A stretch of 31,992 nt of DNA from JBDRMV01 sp043811795. Lineage in GTDB: Bacteria; CG03. The DNA lies in assembly GCA_043811795.1 (NCBI GenBank), contig JBDRMV010000077.1, positions 1-31,992 of the forward strand, given 5' to 3'. Shown here in pieces: positions 7,049 through 15,414 of this stretch. Numbering within the stretch: position 1 is the first letter of the stretch; the number at the start of each line of letters is the position of its first letter. The notes beneath the pieces were generated by a model, which was not told the DNA's origin, made no database searches, and worked only from the letters and a program-made list of their open reading frames with translations. The translations under genes were made by a program, and so were the position numbers.

Positions 7049-8262
7049 AGGTTGTCTGTTATTTTCTTCATTTCGAATATTTCCTTCAACGAATTTTCAA
7101 GTTCTTCGCTGAATTTCTCAATGGAATGACCGGACACAGTATCCTCGGCGCATTCAAAACTTCGTTTTGTCATTTCTTCTTCGCTCAATGCCGCTGCCCG
7201 TTTTACCATTTGCGTCAGACTTTCATGCGTAAGTTGTTTTATTTCAAGCCCGAAATCTTTAATTCTTATGCCGGCGCTCCGGGGGACAATGGGTATCAAC
7301 CCGTAACACATTACATTTATGACGGATGAGGGTTCCCCTTCCGCACAGGACGGCAAAATCACAAAGCCGCATTTACTGATTATTTCTTTAAAAAGCAAAG
7401 TTTTTATATCCACATACCCGTAAGTATGTATGTTCGGGGTGTTATAAAGTTCCCCGTAATAGCATTCTTGAAATTTTTTTTCCTGGTTTATCGGCCCGCA
7501 GACATATAAATGCACATCGGGTAATTCTTTAAAAACTTCCAAAAGCAGGTCAAGCCCCTTGTGTATCAGCCCTGAACTGCCGAACCACAGGAAATGCTTT
7601 CTTGCCACACCATGATTTTTTCTTGATAAAATTTCCTTGTAATCGAATATCTTGTAACACGAAACGGGTATATTATATATTCCCCCATCAAAATACTTGC
7701 GGTACGATTCTATCACACTGTCATTGCCGAGTGTAATAATATTATTGACTAATGTTGTCTGCACTGACCATGCTTTATCAACAATACGGCCCGATTCGGG
7801 CATCCACACGCCTTTCTTTTTATATACCTCTTTTACCCTTTTTAACGCAGCATGATTTTGCCGGACAACATGCATTCCTGTCCCATAATAAATCGTTATT
7901 ACAGGATGTTTCCTTTTATAAAAACTATTTACCAGAGGATCCCCAAAACCAAAAATAACACTGTATTTAGAATAATCTATTCCCCTGCCCTCATAATCAA
8001 AATCAACCACATCCACATTATACGCAAGGCGCCTGAAAACCTTCGCAATTTCCAGTGCTTCTATGCTGTTGGTATGAGCAAAAGTTACACCCTTCCTAAA
8101 CGGGCGCGTTACATAGGATATCAAGGCATTTTTATTATAATTTGTTCTGAAGTAATTTTTTATAACCGGCGGAGTCAATTTTCTGCGTACGATTCTTAAC
8201 CATCCGAATTGATTTTTCCACGCTCTTCTGACAGTCTTCAGATTCTTTTTTAGGTCTTTCAT
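7036..8262 (-). CDS. GT-B glycosyltransferase (family 4-like)
   Basis: The C-terminal half carries FLWFGSSGLIHKGLDLLLEVF and VILPSCAEGEPSSVINVMCYG, the typical GT4 donor-site region with its EGxxSSxIN variant. The N-terminal half (KGVTFAHTNSIEALEIAKVF, DVVDFDYEG) is a divergent Rossmann domain. ATG 8262 is preferred: a -10 box ends ten bases upstream, giving an almost leaderless message of 408 codons. An in-frame ATG at 8289 would add nine residues (MFIGNIVAV) but lies upstream of that -10. Neither start has a ribosome site. The specific sugar is unknown. The C-terminus overlaps the opposing GT4 gene. Confidence 0.75.
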   Translation of the reverse strand: MKDLKKNLKTVRRAWKNQFGWLRIVRRKLTPPVIKNYFRTNYNKNALISYVTRPFRKGVTFAHTNSIEALEIAKVFRRLAYNVDVVDFDYEGRGIDYSKYSVIFGFGDPLVNSFYKRKHPVITIYYGTGMHVVRQNHAALKRVKEVYKKKGVWMPESGRIVDKAWSVQTTLVNNIITLGNDSVIESYRKYFDGGIYNIPVSCYKIFDYKEILSRKNHGVARKHFLWFGSSGLIHKGLDLLLEVFKELPDVHLYVCGPINQEKKFQECYYGELYNTPNIHTYGYVDIKTLLFKEIISKCGFVILPSCAEGEPSSVINVMCYGLIPIVPRSAGIRIKDFGLEIKQLTHESLTQMVKRAAALSEEEMTKRSFECAEDTVSGHSIEKFSEELENSLKEIFEMKKITDNLYNA

Positions 8263-8272
8263 AACCGCTACT

Positions 8273-8302
8273 ATATTACCAATAAACATACTTAATAATC
8301 AA
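8273..8302 (-). promoter_or_regulatory. Candidate promoter of the 8262 glycosyltransferase
   Basis: Minus strand TTGATT (8302-8297), 18 bases, TAATAT (8278-8273). It sits back-to-back with the plus-strand promoter at 8314-8342. The transcript would begin within a few bases of ATG 8262. Confidence 0.4.
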
Positions 8303-8313
8303 TAATGTCAGTT

Positions 8314-8342
8314 TTGCACTTTTGCGTGTTTTGTTTTATAAT
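8314..8342 (+). promoter_or_regulatory. Strong promoter of the plus-strand methyltransferase
   Basis: TTGCAC (8314-8319), exactly 17 bases, then a perfect TATAAT (8337-8342). It overlaps a potential TTG start at 8322, so translation must begin further downstream, at TTG 8367. Confidence 0.65.
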
Positions 8343-8366
8343 GAAGCAATCAGCCAGAGGGTTATT

Positions 8367-9038
8367 TTGAAATTATTAAGAAATTTGTTTTCAAAACAGA
8401 AGCAGAAACCCGAATATTACTGGGAATATTATAACCGTTTGAACTTCGTAAGCAGCCGCATCAAGGAACTAAACCTGTCAGTGCCACGCATTCTGGATGT
8501 CGGCGGGGCGACGGGTAATAACCTTCTTTTGAAATTCGGGATACCGAATGTCACCACGCTTGATACAGACCCCCACGCCGACATGGTTGCAAATGCCGAG
8601 AATATCCCTGCGCAAAATAACTTTTATGACATAGTAACCTGCATCGATACCCTTGAACACATTCCGCTAAAAAACAGGGACCGGGTTATTTATGAATTAA
8701 TCAGGGTGGCTTCAAAAGCAATTTTTATCGTGGCTCCCGTCGATTCGCCGGAAAACAATAAAGCCGAACGACTGGTCCTAAAATATACCGGCAATAAATT
8801 TATTGAAGAGCATCAGAAATACGGCCTTGTAAATTTTAAGCAGATTGAATCCATTCTGCATAAACAAAAAGAAAAGAGTATTATAAAGGATTTCAAAAAA
8901 GACGAAATTGACAATTTATTGAATTGGGTGATTATGATGGCCCGCGGTTATGTCAATGAAACGGTAATCTATCAGGAATGCTTTTTTCTTGAGAACTTCT
9001 TCTATCCCAGAAGAAACGCCTTATCAATATACAAATAA
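8367..9038 (+). CDS. Class I SAM-dependent methyltransferase
   Basis: A 223-residue Rossmann methyltransferase. Motif I is RILDVGGATGN, strand 2 ends TTLDTDPHADMV, and YDIVTCIDTLEHIP and ASKAIFIVAPVDSPE follow in order. The open frame can be extended to TTG 8322, but that codon is inside the promoter. TTG 8367 has AGAGGG five bases upstream and is chosen. It is a single-gene plus-strand unit between two minus-strand glycosyltransferases. Neighbours suggest that it methylates a sugar or a lipid-linked glycan, but the acceptor is unknown. Its stop is four bases from the stop of the opposing gene. Confidence 0.8.
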   Translation: MKLLRNLFSKQKQKPEYYWEYYNRLNFVSSRIKELNLSVPRILDVGGATGNNLLLKFGIPNVTTLDTDPHADMVANAENIPAQNNFYDIVTCIDTLEHIPLKNRDRVIYELIRVASKAIFIVAPVDSPENNKAERLVLKYTGNKFIEEHQKYGLVNFKQIESILHKQKEKSIIKDFKKDEIDNLLNWVIMMARGYVNETVIYQECFFLENFFYPRRNALSIYK

Positions 9039-9042
9039 AATT

Positions 9043-9843
9043 CTATATACCCCATTTTCTTCTCAATCTCTTGCGGTTCAATCTCTTTGACCGGGGAGGT
9101 TTTAACTTCACACTTTCGGGCCGGCTGCAATAGTGAATAACCTTAACCGTGCCGTCGTACAGGATTTTATATCCTTTTTCTATCATCCTCAACGTATAAT
9201 CAAGATCCTCATAAACTCCATTCTTTTCAGGATATCCTTCGTCAAACATTCCGACTTTTTCAAACGCATCTCTTCTTATAACAGCGAACGTTCCCGTTAT
9301 GTGGGAAACTTCCTCAATGATATCGTATTTTTTACCGGTGTCTGCGGCAAGGTGGTTCTCTCTCCAGTAAAAAAACCTCCTGAATATTCTTGGGACATTC
9401 AAAATATTATGCAATCTTAAAGATTTCACATATCTAAAGTAAAATGTGAAGCGCGCGGAATATATTCTGTTATTTGGCTGAAGCACTTTCGGCCCAACCA
9501 TTCCGATGTTATCGTCTTCTTCAAACCATGCTAAAATCCTTTCCTTCCAGGGCATTGTCAATTCAATGTCATGGTCAAGACGAACGATAACCGGCGCCTC
9601 AGTTAATTCCACGCCTCTGTTAAATCCCTTCACCATACCGATATTCTCTTCAAGGTTTATTACCTTGCAATTCGGGAACTTGGCAAAATACGTCGCCGTC
9701 TCATCTGTGCTGCCGTTGTTAACGATAAATACATTAAATGGCGGCGGCGTAAATTTATACAAACTTTCAACAGTCCTTTTAATGTCATTAAACATATTAC
9801 CGTAAGTAACCACAACAAAATCCACTTTTTGTTTACTATTCAT
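9043..9843 (-). CDS. Family 2 glycosyltransferase (rhamnosyltransferase-like)
   Basis: A 266-residue GT-A enzyme. It has VDFVVVTYGN (7-16), VNNGSTDET (41-49), the metal site LDHD (89-92), and a C-terminal GMFDEGYPEKNGVYEDLDYTLR-type segment with the ED base (VYEDLDYTLR). The GT2 branch of this kind often carries rhamnosyl or galactofuranosyl transferases, but the sugar cannot be assigned. The very basic end (PPRSKRLNRKRLRRKWG) may bind membrane phospholipid. It overlaps the upstream O-antigen ligase gene by four bases, so the two are coupled. Confidence 0.85.
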   Translation of the reverse strand: MNSKQKVDFVVVTYGNMFNDIKRTVESLYKFTPPPFNVFIVNNGSTDETATYFAKFPNCKVINLEENIGMVKGFNRGVELTEAPVIVRLDHDIELTMPWKERILAWFEEDDNIGMVGPKVLQPNNRIYSARFTFYFRYVKSLRLHNILNVPRIFRRFFYWRENHLAADTGKKYDIIEEVSHITGTFAVIRRDAFEKVGMFDEGYPEKNGVYEDLDYTLRMIEKGYKILYDGTVKVIHYCSRPESVKLKPPRSKRLNRKRLRRKWGI

Positions 9844-11063
9844 AGGGGTTCTTTTCTGTAATCAAGTCCGTTAAGAAACGCCGAAGTTTCTTTGAATGCT
9901 CCCGACATTGCAATACCTGCAAGAAAATAAAACGGGAAATACATCTCAGGCCGGCAGAAAGTATAATCGGTCAAACCGCACACCGTAAAAATGGCAAAGC
10001 CCGCCATTAAACCAACTAAAATATATACCCTTCCTTTTTCAAGCCCCCCGAAAATTATCTTATTTACGAGTGCCCTGAAAAAAACAAACAGCGCCCACAA
10101 GTAAACAACAGCCGCGAATACTCCCCTTTCCGCGGCAATCTGGATCAGATTGTTGTGCAGGTGATAATATTCTGTGCGGCTTTTCGCATATTCATTAAAT
10201 ACCTTCATCTCGTTCCCGGGGCCTGCGCCAAAAAGAGGCTGCTTTTTTATCAGTTTTAAGGCATTTGCCCATAAAAAAAATCTGCCCCCATTATTTAAAT
10301 TTAAACGTCCTTTCAATGTATCACATTTGGAAACTACCAAAAAACCCGTCATCAATATAACACTTATTAAAATCGGCAGGGCAATGTATTTCATTTTCTT
10401 GAAAAAAAGTAAACTCATAAGAAAAAACCAAACTCCTACTGATAGTATTATCATTCTGGTATAAGTGAGGAAAAGAATTAAAAAAAATAAAACCACGCCA
10501 ACAAACGAAAAAGCGCTTCTCCTAACCATATAAAAAGCAAGCATTACCGGAATGTACAAACCTATATTATTGGCAAAAATAACCGGATGAATCCTGTTGG
10601 CATATATCCTGCCGCCTGAAAGACGCAACGGCTCTACTTTTAAAAAACCAAGCATCTTTTCCATAAAAGAGCTGTTTTGAAATAAATACTGAAGCAGCCC
10701 CAGCACGCAGACAACAACAGCCCCTGTTAAAAATACCCGAATAAGTAACATGGCTTGCTTTTTATCCTTGACGCTTGAAGCAACTATAAAAAAAATGAGT
10801 ATGCTTACATCATTTTTAATACTGTAGTGGAAACTGGCAGCCGGATCAACTCCAATTACAATAGATAAAACGGTAACAAACGCATACATAATAACAGGAG
10901 TCAAAAGAACATTCTTAAATGAAGGTCCTTTCACAAACCAAGCTGCCGCCATTATCATCCACAAGTATTTCAGTTTCCACCCCAGAAGAGGCGTCAGTGC
11001 AGCTAAAACGATAAGTCCATAATAAAGAAATCTTTCCCATCCAGCTTTTCCCATTTTAATCAT
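9840..11063 (-). CDS. O-antigen ligase / polymerase (Wzy_C family) membrane protein
   Basis: About 407 residues with ten or more hydrophobic segments, from YGLIVLAALTPLLGW onwards. The large periplasmic loop near the end has FGAGPGN, then HLHNNLIQIAAERG, which is the conserved Wzy_C pattern with its essential histidine, followed by two more membrane spans. Family members either ligate O-polysaccharide to lipid A-core or polymerise repeat units; sequence alone does not separate these. The open frame extends to 11108, but that start would lie 53 bases inside the preceding gene. ATG 11063 (8-base overlap) or 11054 is more likely. It ends in an ATGA overlap with the next glycosyltransferase. Confidence 0.85.
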   Translation of the reverse strand: MIKMGKAGWERFLYYGLIVLAALTPLLGWKLKYLWMIMAAAWFVKGPSFKNVLLTPVIMYAFVTVLSIVIGVDPAASFHYSIKNDVSILIFFIVASSVKDKKQAMLLIRVFLTGAVVVCVLGLLQYLFQNSSFMEKMLGFLKVEPLRLSGGRIYANRIHPVIFANNIGLYIPVMLAFYMVRRSAFSFVGVVLFFLILFLTYTRMIILSVGVWFFLMSLLFFKKMKYIALPILISVILMTGFLVVSKCDTLKGRLNLNNGGRFFLWANALKLIKKQPLFGAGPGNEMKVFNEYAKSRTEYYHLHNNLIQIAAERGVFAAVVYLWALFVFFRALVNKIIFGGLEKGRVYILVGLMAGFAIFTVCGLTDYTFCRPEMYFPFYFLAGIAMSGAFKETSAFLNGLDYRKEPL

Positions 11064-12726
11064 TTTTGAAAAACCCGACCATCTTTGCGGCGGAATGGAA
11101 AAAACCAATCAGCAGAATCTTCCAGTAGTGATAGCTGAAAGGATAATATCCAATCGCCTTGTAAATATGTTTTAGGCCATCGGCATCTCTTCTCTTTTCT
11201 ATAAGTATTTTTCCTATGCGGTAGAAATGATGGGACAGTAACACATAATTCTCTTTGAGAAAACCATAATATTTCCTTAAAATATTTTTTCGGGCAAGGA
11301 TAATCTTGCGCCAGTTTTTATTAATACTTCCCGGCAGGTCATGGCAGATAACAAGAGGTTCCCTGATATACAAAATTTTATAGCGCATAGAAATTTTAAT
11401 CCACATGTCCCAGTCCTCCAGAACGGGCAAATCTTCATCAAACAAACCTGTTTTCTCAAAACAATTTCGCCGGATCAGGGCATGAATCGGAACAAAATTG
11501 CCCCTGAGCAGTAGTCGGAAAATCAAACCATCCCGGACAACATTTTTTTTCGACGGGATATACTTTTTTCTATCTTTTTTAACGTTATAGATGCCTGTGT
11601 AAACCATACCCGTCGTTATGGGACTTCCTGACAATGCTTTAACCTGCTTTTCAAGTTTATCTTTCAGCCAGTAGTCATCGTCATCCTGAAACGCGACAAA
11701 CTCACCTTTAGCGAGATTTATTCCAACATTACGTCCATATGCAGGACCTCTGTTTTTCTCCAGTTTAACATATCTGATCCTTGAATCTTTCAAATCCGTT
11801 ACTTTTTTCTTCGTGCTATCTGTCGAACAATCGTCCACCACAATAAGCTCAAGATTACTATAACTCTGGGACAATACACTTTCTATCGCCTCTACAATAA
11901 GATACTCTCTGTTATAAGTAGGCAATATAACACTTACAAGCGGATTATTACCATACGGCATTACTCGCTCAATTATGTTTGCAGTCATTGTAAGTTCCAT
12001 AATATCTGAATCTCTGGTATTGTCAAGTCCATTCATACACCTGTGCATTTTTGATTTTATCGTATTTCTATGTATCTCAAGATTTTCGGGTTCCATCGGT
12101 ATTCTTTTGTGAAATAAATGGTATGAAACCGCGCGGTCTATCATCAGGTACGGTTTTGCGCCTGCGAACTTCAGGCGGCTCGTTATTTCGAAGTCCTCGT
12201 AATAAGCGCCGACAAAATCATTGTTGTACCCGTTCACTTTGTCATAATCGCTTTTGTGAATCGCCCAGGAGCGGCCGAAAATGTGTTTATCTCTTTTTAA
12301 TCTGCAGGCGATACGCGACAAAATATGCGGGAGGAAAATACCATATTCAAAAAACCTCGTCTTACCAAACAGCCCGTCGTATATTAACAAAATAGAAAAA
12401 GGCAACCCGAAGATTTTCTCCACCGGAATTTTCTTCCGCAGGATTTTCCCCGTCAGATACTCCGAGAGGTAAGCCGAGCGGGAAACCATGTATCTTCCCG
12501 GTTTGACGGCGGAACGGGAGACCTCAAGATACCTCGGGTGAATAACGACATCCCCGTCAAAGAAAAAAAGTTTTTCTCCTCTTGAGACATGAACCGCCTT
12601 GTTCAGAATCAAACACTTCCTGAAACCCCTGTCATCCTGCCTTATATGCCTGATATTAAGCCGGGTTCTGAAAGAATTTACAAGTTCGGAAATTTCCCGC
12701 CCGGAGCCGTCGTCCGCAATAATCAC
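11056..12726 (-). CDS. Two-domain family 2 glycosyltransferase, N-terminus lost to a stop codon
   Basis: The open part encodes 556 residues from GTG 12726. Domain 1 (1-230) has IIADDGSG, the metal site FFDGD (55-59), and HIFGRSWAIHKSDYDKVNGY with YYEDFEITSRL, a GT2 plus Glyco_transf_7C-like end. Domain 2 (about 262-480) is a complete GT2: VSVILPTYNRE (264-274), VVDDCSTDST and FQDDDDYW (346-353). Domain 1 starts too late: it lacks the first strand and helix. These are encoded directly upstream in the same frame (12837-12742) but are separated by TAA at 12741-12739. Domain 2 could still work if translation restarts at GTG 12726, which has no clear ribosome site. The gene may be inactivated, or the stop may be an assembly error next to a run of seven A. 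Confidence 0.75.
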   Translation of the reverse strand: MIIADDGSGREISELVNSFRTRLNIRHIRQDDRGFRKCLILNKAVHVSRGEKLFFFDGDVVIHPRYLEVSRSAVKPGRYMVSRSAYLSEYLTGKILRKKIPVEKIFGLPFSILLIYDGLFGKTRFFEYGIFLPHILSRIACRLKRDKHIFGRSWAIHKSDYDKVNGYNNDFVGAYYEDFEITSRLKFAGAKPYLMIDRAVSYHLFHKRIPMEPENLEIHRNTIKSKMHRCMNGLDNTRDSDIMELTMTANIIERVMPYGNNPLVSVILPTYNREYLIVEAIESVLSQSYSNLELIVVDDCSTDSTKKKVTDLKDSRIRYVKLEKNRGPAYGRNVGINLAKGEFVAFQDDDDYWLKDKLEKQVKALSGSPITTGMVYTGIYNVKKDRKKYIPSKKNVVRDGLIFRLLLRGNFVPIHALIRRNCFEKTGLFDEDLPVLEDWDMWIKISMRYKILYIREPLVICHDLPGSINKNWRKIILARKNILRKYYGFLKENYVLLSHHFYRIGKILIEKRRDADGLKHIYKAIGYYPFSYHYWKILLIGFFHSAAKMVGFFKND

Positions 12727-12738
12727 CTCGAAATTTTT

Positions 12739-12837
12739 TTATGCCTGGCTCCGCAAACTTTCAAGACAGTATTTCAGGCGGCGGGCACGATTATATACGG
12801 CAATAATCACCGAAATTTCGAGGTCTGTTTTTTTCAA
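12739..12837 (-). pseudogene. Missing N-terminus of the two-domain GT2, ended by in-frame TAA
   Basis: From TTG 12837 the frame reads LKKTDLEISVIIAVYNRARR, then KYCLESLRSQA, and stops at TAA. The next codons continue KNFEVIIADDGS. In GT2 enzymes this segment is normally Q-T-Y-K-N-F, so the TAA stands where a tyrosine (TAT or TAC) would be expected. The TTG has a strong GGGGGAGGG about eight bases upstream and overlaps the deacetylase stop as TTGA, the same coupling used by the neighbouring genes. This shows that 12837 was the original start, giving a 593-residue protein without the stop. Confidence 0.7.
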
Positions 12838-13613
12838 AGGCGCGCCCTCCCCCGCGAGAGGTTCAGATAAAAATCAAAAAGACACTCATCTCCGCGAACA
12901 AGAATTCTTCTCAGCTCAAACCCGTCCTCAACCGGAAATCTATTCTTTCCCTGTTTGATTTTACAGGCAAAAAGATAGCCCGCCATGCGAAGAATTTCCT
13001 TAACTTTTTCATTGAATTTTCCGTAGGGGTACGCGAAACTTATTATGTTTTTTCCGAGTTTTTCCTCAATATTTTTTTTGTCCTCAAAAATTTCTTTCTC
13101 CAATGCGTCATCCGGCAGTTCCGGAAGATTTTTGTGCGAAAGAGTGTGCCCGCCGATTTCCATACCGGCCTCATCCATTTTTTTCATTTCTTCCCACGTC
13201 AGCATGTCAACAGGTTTTTCAAGTTCTGAATTGTGCCAGAAGTTCTTGCCCCCGGCGGCGCCGGAGACAACAAAAAAAACCGCTTCGTACCCGAATTCCT
13301 TCAGCACAGGCAGCGCCACGAGGAAGTTGTTGCGGTACCCGTCGTCAAAGGTAATGATGACTTTTCTGGAATCAAATTCATTCATTGCCGCCAGATTCTT
13401 AAAAGTTATGCTTTCGTAACCCTTTTTTTTCAAATATGCCAGCTGCTTCCTGAACTTCCGCGGGCTCACCCACAATTTTTTCAGTTTTGAGCCCATGGGA
13501 GGGTCTCCTATTTTGTGATACATAAGAATAGGAATGCCCTGAACTTTGGGCCGCCACCAGTTCCACCTGGCGGATATTGCAAAAAAAATCAGGACTGCAA
13601 AAAGATAAATCAC
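12834..13613 (-). CDS. Polysaccharide deacetylase (NodB domain, carbohydrate esterase 4)
   Basis: A 259-residue protein. An N-terminal membrane anchor (IYLFAVLIFFAIS, 2-14) is followed by IPILMYHKIG (27-36), TFDDGY (88-93, Asp90/Asp91), and GGHTLSH (154-160, His156/His160), then FAYPYGKF (193-200). The Asp and the two His are the metal site of CE4 enzymes, which remove N- or O-acetyl groups from amino sugars. The anchor suggests work on lipid-linked or periplasmic glycan. Its start overlaps the preceding glycosyltransferase by four bases and its end overlaps the TTG of the next one. Confidence 0.9.
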   Translation of the reverse strand: MIYLFAVLIFFAISARWNWWRPKVQGIPILMYHKIGDPPMGSKLKKLWVSPRKFRKQLAYLKKKGYESITFKNLAAMNEFDSRKVIITFDDGYRNNFLVALPVLKEFGYEAVFFVVSGAAGGKNFWHNSELEKPVDMLTWEEMKKMDEAGMEIGGHTLSHKNLPELPDDALEKEIFEDKKNIEEKLGKNIISFAYPYGKFNEKVKEILRMAGYLFACKIKQGKNRFPVEDGFELRRILVRGDECLFDFYLNLSRGRARL

Positions 13614-14359
13614 ATTTTTACGCTTCTTTCAATTTCCCAGAGTTTTATGTATTTGACCCACGCATAAAAAGCGGACAAAACAGCGTAAACAAATCCGTAA
13701 ACGCCGTCCAGAAAACCCAATTTAAGCACAAACCGCACAAAAATTTCAAAAGGGATGCGGAAAAGATTGAAAAAACAGAACTTCACCCCCCTCCTGTGTT
13801 TTTCCTCCGCCGTGATGCTCGTATAAAAATTAAACTTCCGAAAATATTCCTTCAAATCGCGGTAACTCCTGTGTTCCATGAAGCCCCCAAGTTTCCCGAC
13901 AGCGCCGGAAACGGCGACGGCCTCATGGACGGCATCGTCCTTGAACCGCCCTTTATCTTTTTTGAAAAGCCGCAGATGCTTTTCCGAACCCAGACCGCCG
14001 TAACGCATAGGGTGCCCCATAAAATAAAAAAGGAAAGGGATGTAAAACCCGTCAAAATGTGACGGGCAGCTGACAACCTTTCTAATTTCATCCCGAAGCC
14101 GCCCGCTTACCCTCTCGTCAGCGTCTATGTTCAGAATCCAGTCCCCCGTTGTTTTCTGAACAGCGAAATTCTTTAACTGTCCGAAACCCATCCACTCCGA
14201 AAAAAATATTTTATCGGTATATCTCCCGCAGAGTTCCGCCGTTTTATCCGAACTGCCCGTGTCCACGACGACAATCTCATCAGCCCATTTCACGCTTTCA
14301 AGACAGGCAATAATATTGTCTTTCTCGTTTTTCGTAATAATTATTACGCTCAACTTCAT
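13610..14359 (-). CDS. Family 2 glycosyltransferase, WaaE/KdtX type
   Basis: A 249-residue protein. MKLSVIIITKNEKDNI, WADEIVVVDTGSSDKT (25-40), WMGFGQLKNFAVQ and ILNIDADERVS (75-85, Asp79/Asp81) are the hallmark series of the LPS inner-core beta-1,4-glucosyltransferase group (WaaE/KdtX). Only this family shows WxGFGxxKN followed by DADE. The C-terminal region (FRIPFEIFVRFVLKLGFLDG) is amphipathic and probably rests on the membrane. It is coupled by ATGA overlap to genes on both sides. Core-type LPS glucosyl transfer is likely, but the true acceptor here is not known. Confidence 0.88.
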   Translation of the reverse strand: MKLSVIIITKNEKDNIIACLESVKWADEIVVVDTGSSDKTAELCGRYTDKIFFSEWMGFGQLKNFAVQKTTGDWILNIDADERVSGRLRDEIRKVVSCPSHFDGFYIPFLFYFMGHPMRYGGLGSEKHLRLFKKDKGRFKDDAVHEAVAVSGAVGKLGGFMEHRSYRDLKEYFRKFNFYTSITAEEKHRRGVKFCFFNLFRIPFEIFVRFVLKLGFLDGVYGFVYAVLSAFYAWVKYIKLWEIERSVKM

Positions 14360-15405
14360 AATGTCTCCAAAAAAGTCCTTTCCGTTTCCGTTATAAAACG
14401 TTCATACGAAAACTTTTTCTTTACCCTCTGAAAAGCAGCCCTCCCCATTTCACTTCTGAGCCGCCCGTTCTCAATCAGTCCGCAAAGCGCATCAGCCATG
14501 GCGCAGGGGTCTCCGGGCGGAACGACGATTCCCGTCCTGCCGGCCTCAACCATTTCCGGAAGGCAACCGACGTCCGTAACCACAAGGGGAGTGCCGCTCG
14601 CCATCCATTCCAGCGCCGTCCGCGAAACGGCTTCGGAACCCACGGAAGCAATGACGCCTATGTCGCTGGCTTTCATGCTGGAGGCAACATCCTCCACATA
14701 ACCTTGAAACTTAACATTTTTCAAACCCAGTTTGCCGGATTCTCTCTCCAGCCCGCTTATTTTAACATTTTTTTCGTCTCCGAGAACCCGGAAAAAAGTT
14801 CCCGGAAATTTCTCCGATACAATCGCCGCCGATGCCAGAAAATGCGCGTGACCCTTGACAGGGTCGAGACGTCCGAGGATAGTAACCCGAAAACCCCCGG
14901 CGGATGACGTCTTCTCAACGGCATTTCCCTTAAAAAAGTCCGGGCTAATGCCCTGATAAATTACTTTAACTTTTTCTGAATCCAATCCATTTTCCAAAAA
15001 GTCCCTTTTAATAAATTCCGCTGCTGTAATAAATTTATCCGTCTGTTTCCAAAGCAAAGAATGTTTTTTTACAGGCCGGGCGTCACTGTAAGACCGCACT
15101 AATTTAAGTTTTTTCCCCCGGAATAGTTTTGCCGGGAAACACAAAAAGTGCGAACCTCCGTCGTGGGGATTCATTATTTCTATGTCATATCTGCCCAGCA
15201 GTTTCAATAACTTAACTATATCGGCGCGGTTTGAGAAATCAACTGTCTCCAGTTTTTTCCGGCGTGCCTGATTAACGGGAGGCATATTCCCTATGCCGGC
15301 GAAAACGACGCGGTGCCCGCGCGCCATAAGACCCGACGCCGACAATATCGCATAGTTTGTCAGGCCGCTGTCCCATCTTTCAAAATCAAGAATAAGAATA
15401 TTCAT
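14356..15405 (-). CDS. Family 4 glycosyltransferase
   Basis: A 349-residue GT-B enzyme. It opens MNILILDFERWDSGLTNYA, has VKVIYQGISPDFF before the C-domain, VTILGRLDPVKGHAHFL as the phosphate-binding strand-loop, and GSEAVSRTALEWMASGTPLVVTDVG-type donor motif with the paired glutamates. This matches GT4 enzymes of LPS core and capsule assembly that retain configuration. It lies 9 bases after the methyltransferase stop and overlaps the WaaE-type gene by four bases. The sugar is unknown. Confidence 0.85.
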   Translation of the reverse strand: MNILILDFERWDSGLTNYAILSASGLMARGHRVVFAGIGNMPPVNQARRKKLETVDFSNRADIVKLLKLLGRYDIEIMNPHDGGSHFLCFPAKLFRGKKLKLVRSYSDARPVKKHSLLWKQTDKFITAAEFIKRDFLENGLDSEKVKVIYQGISPDFFKGNAVEKTSSAGGFRVTILGRLDPVKGHAHFLASAAIVSEKFPGTFFRVLGDEKNVKISGLERESGKLGLKNVKFQGYVEDVASSMKASDIGVIASVGSEAVSRTALEWMASGTPLVVTDVGCLPEMVEAGRTGIVVPPGDPCAMADALCGLIENGRLRSEMGRAAFQRVKKKFSYERFITETERTFLETL

Positions 15406-15414
15406 AGAATCAGT

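Noticed and set aside
11064..11108. Longer N-terminus for the O-antigen ligase
   Set aside because: It would overlap the preceding gene by 53 bases and adds non-family residues; internal ATGs at 11063 or 11054 fit better.
13577..14062. 161-codon plus-strand frame opposite the WaaE-type gene
   Set aside because: Antisense shadow of a gene with all catalytic motifs; no initiation signal.
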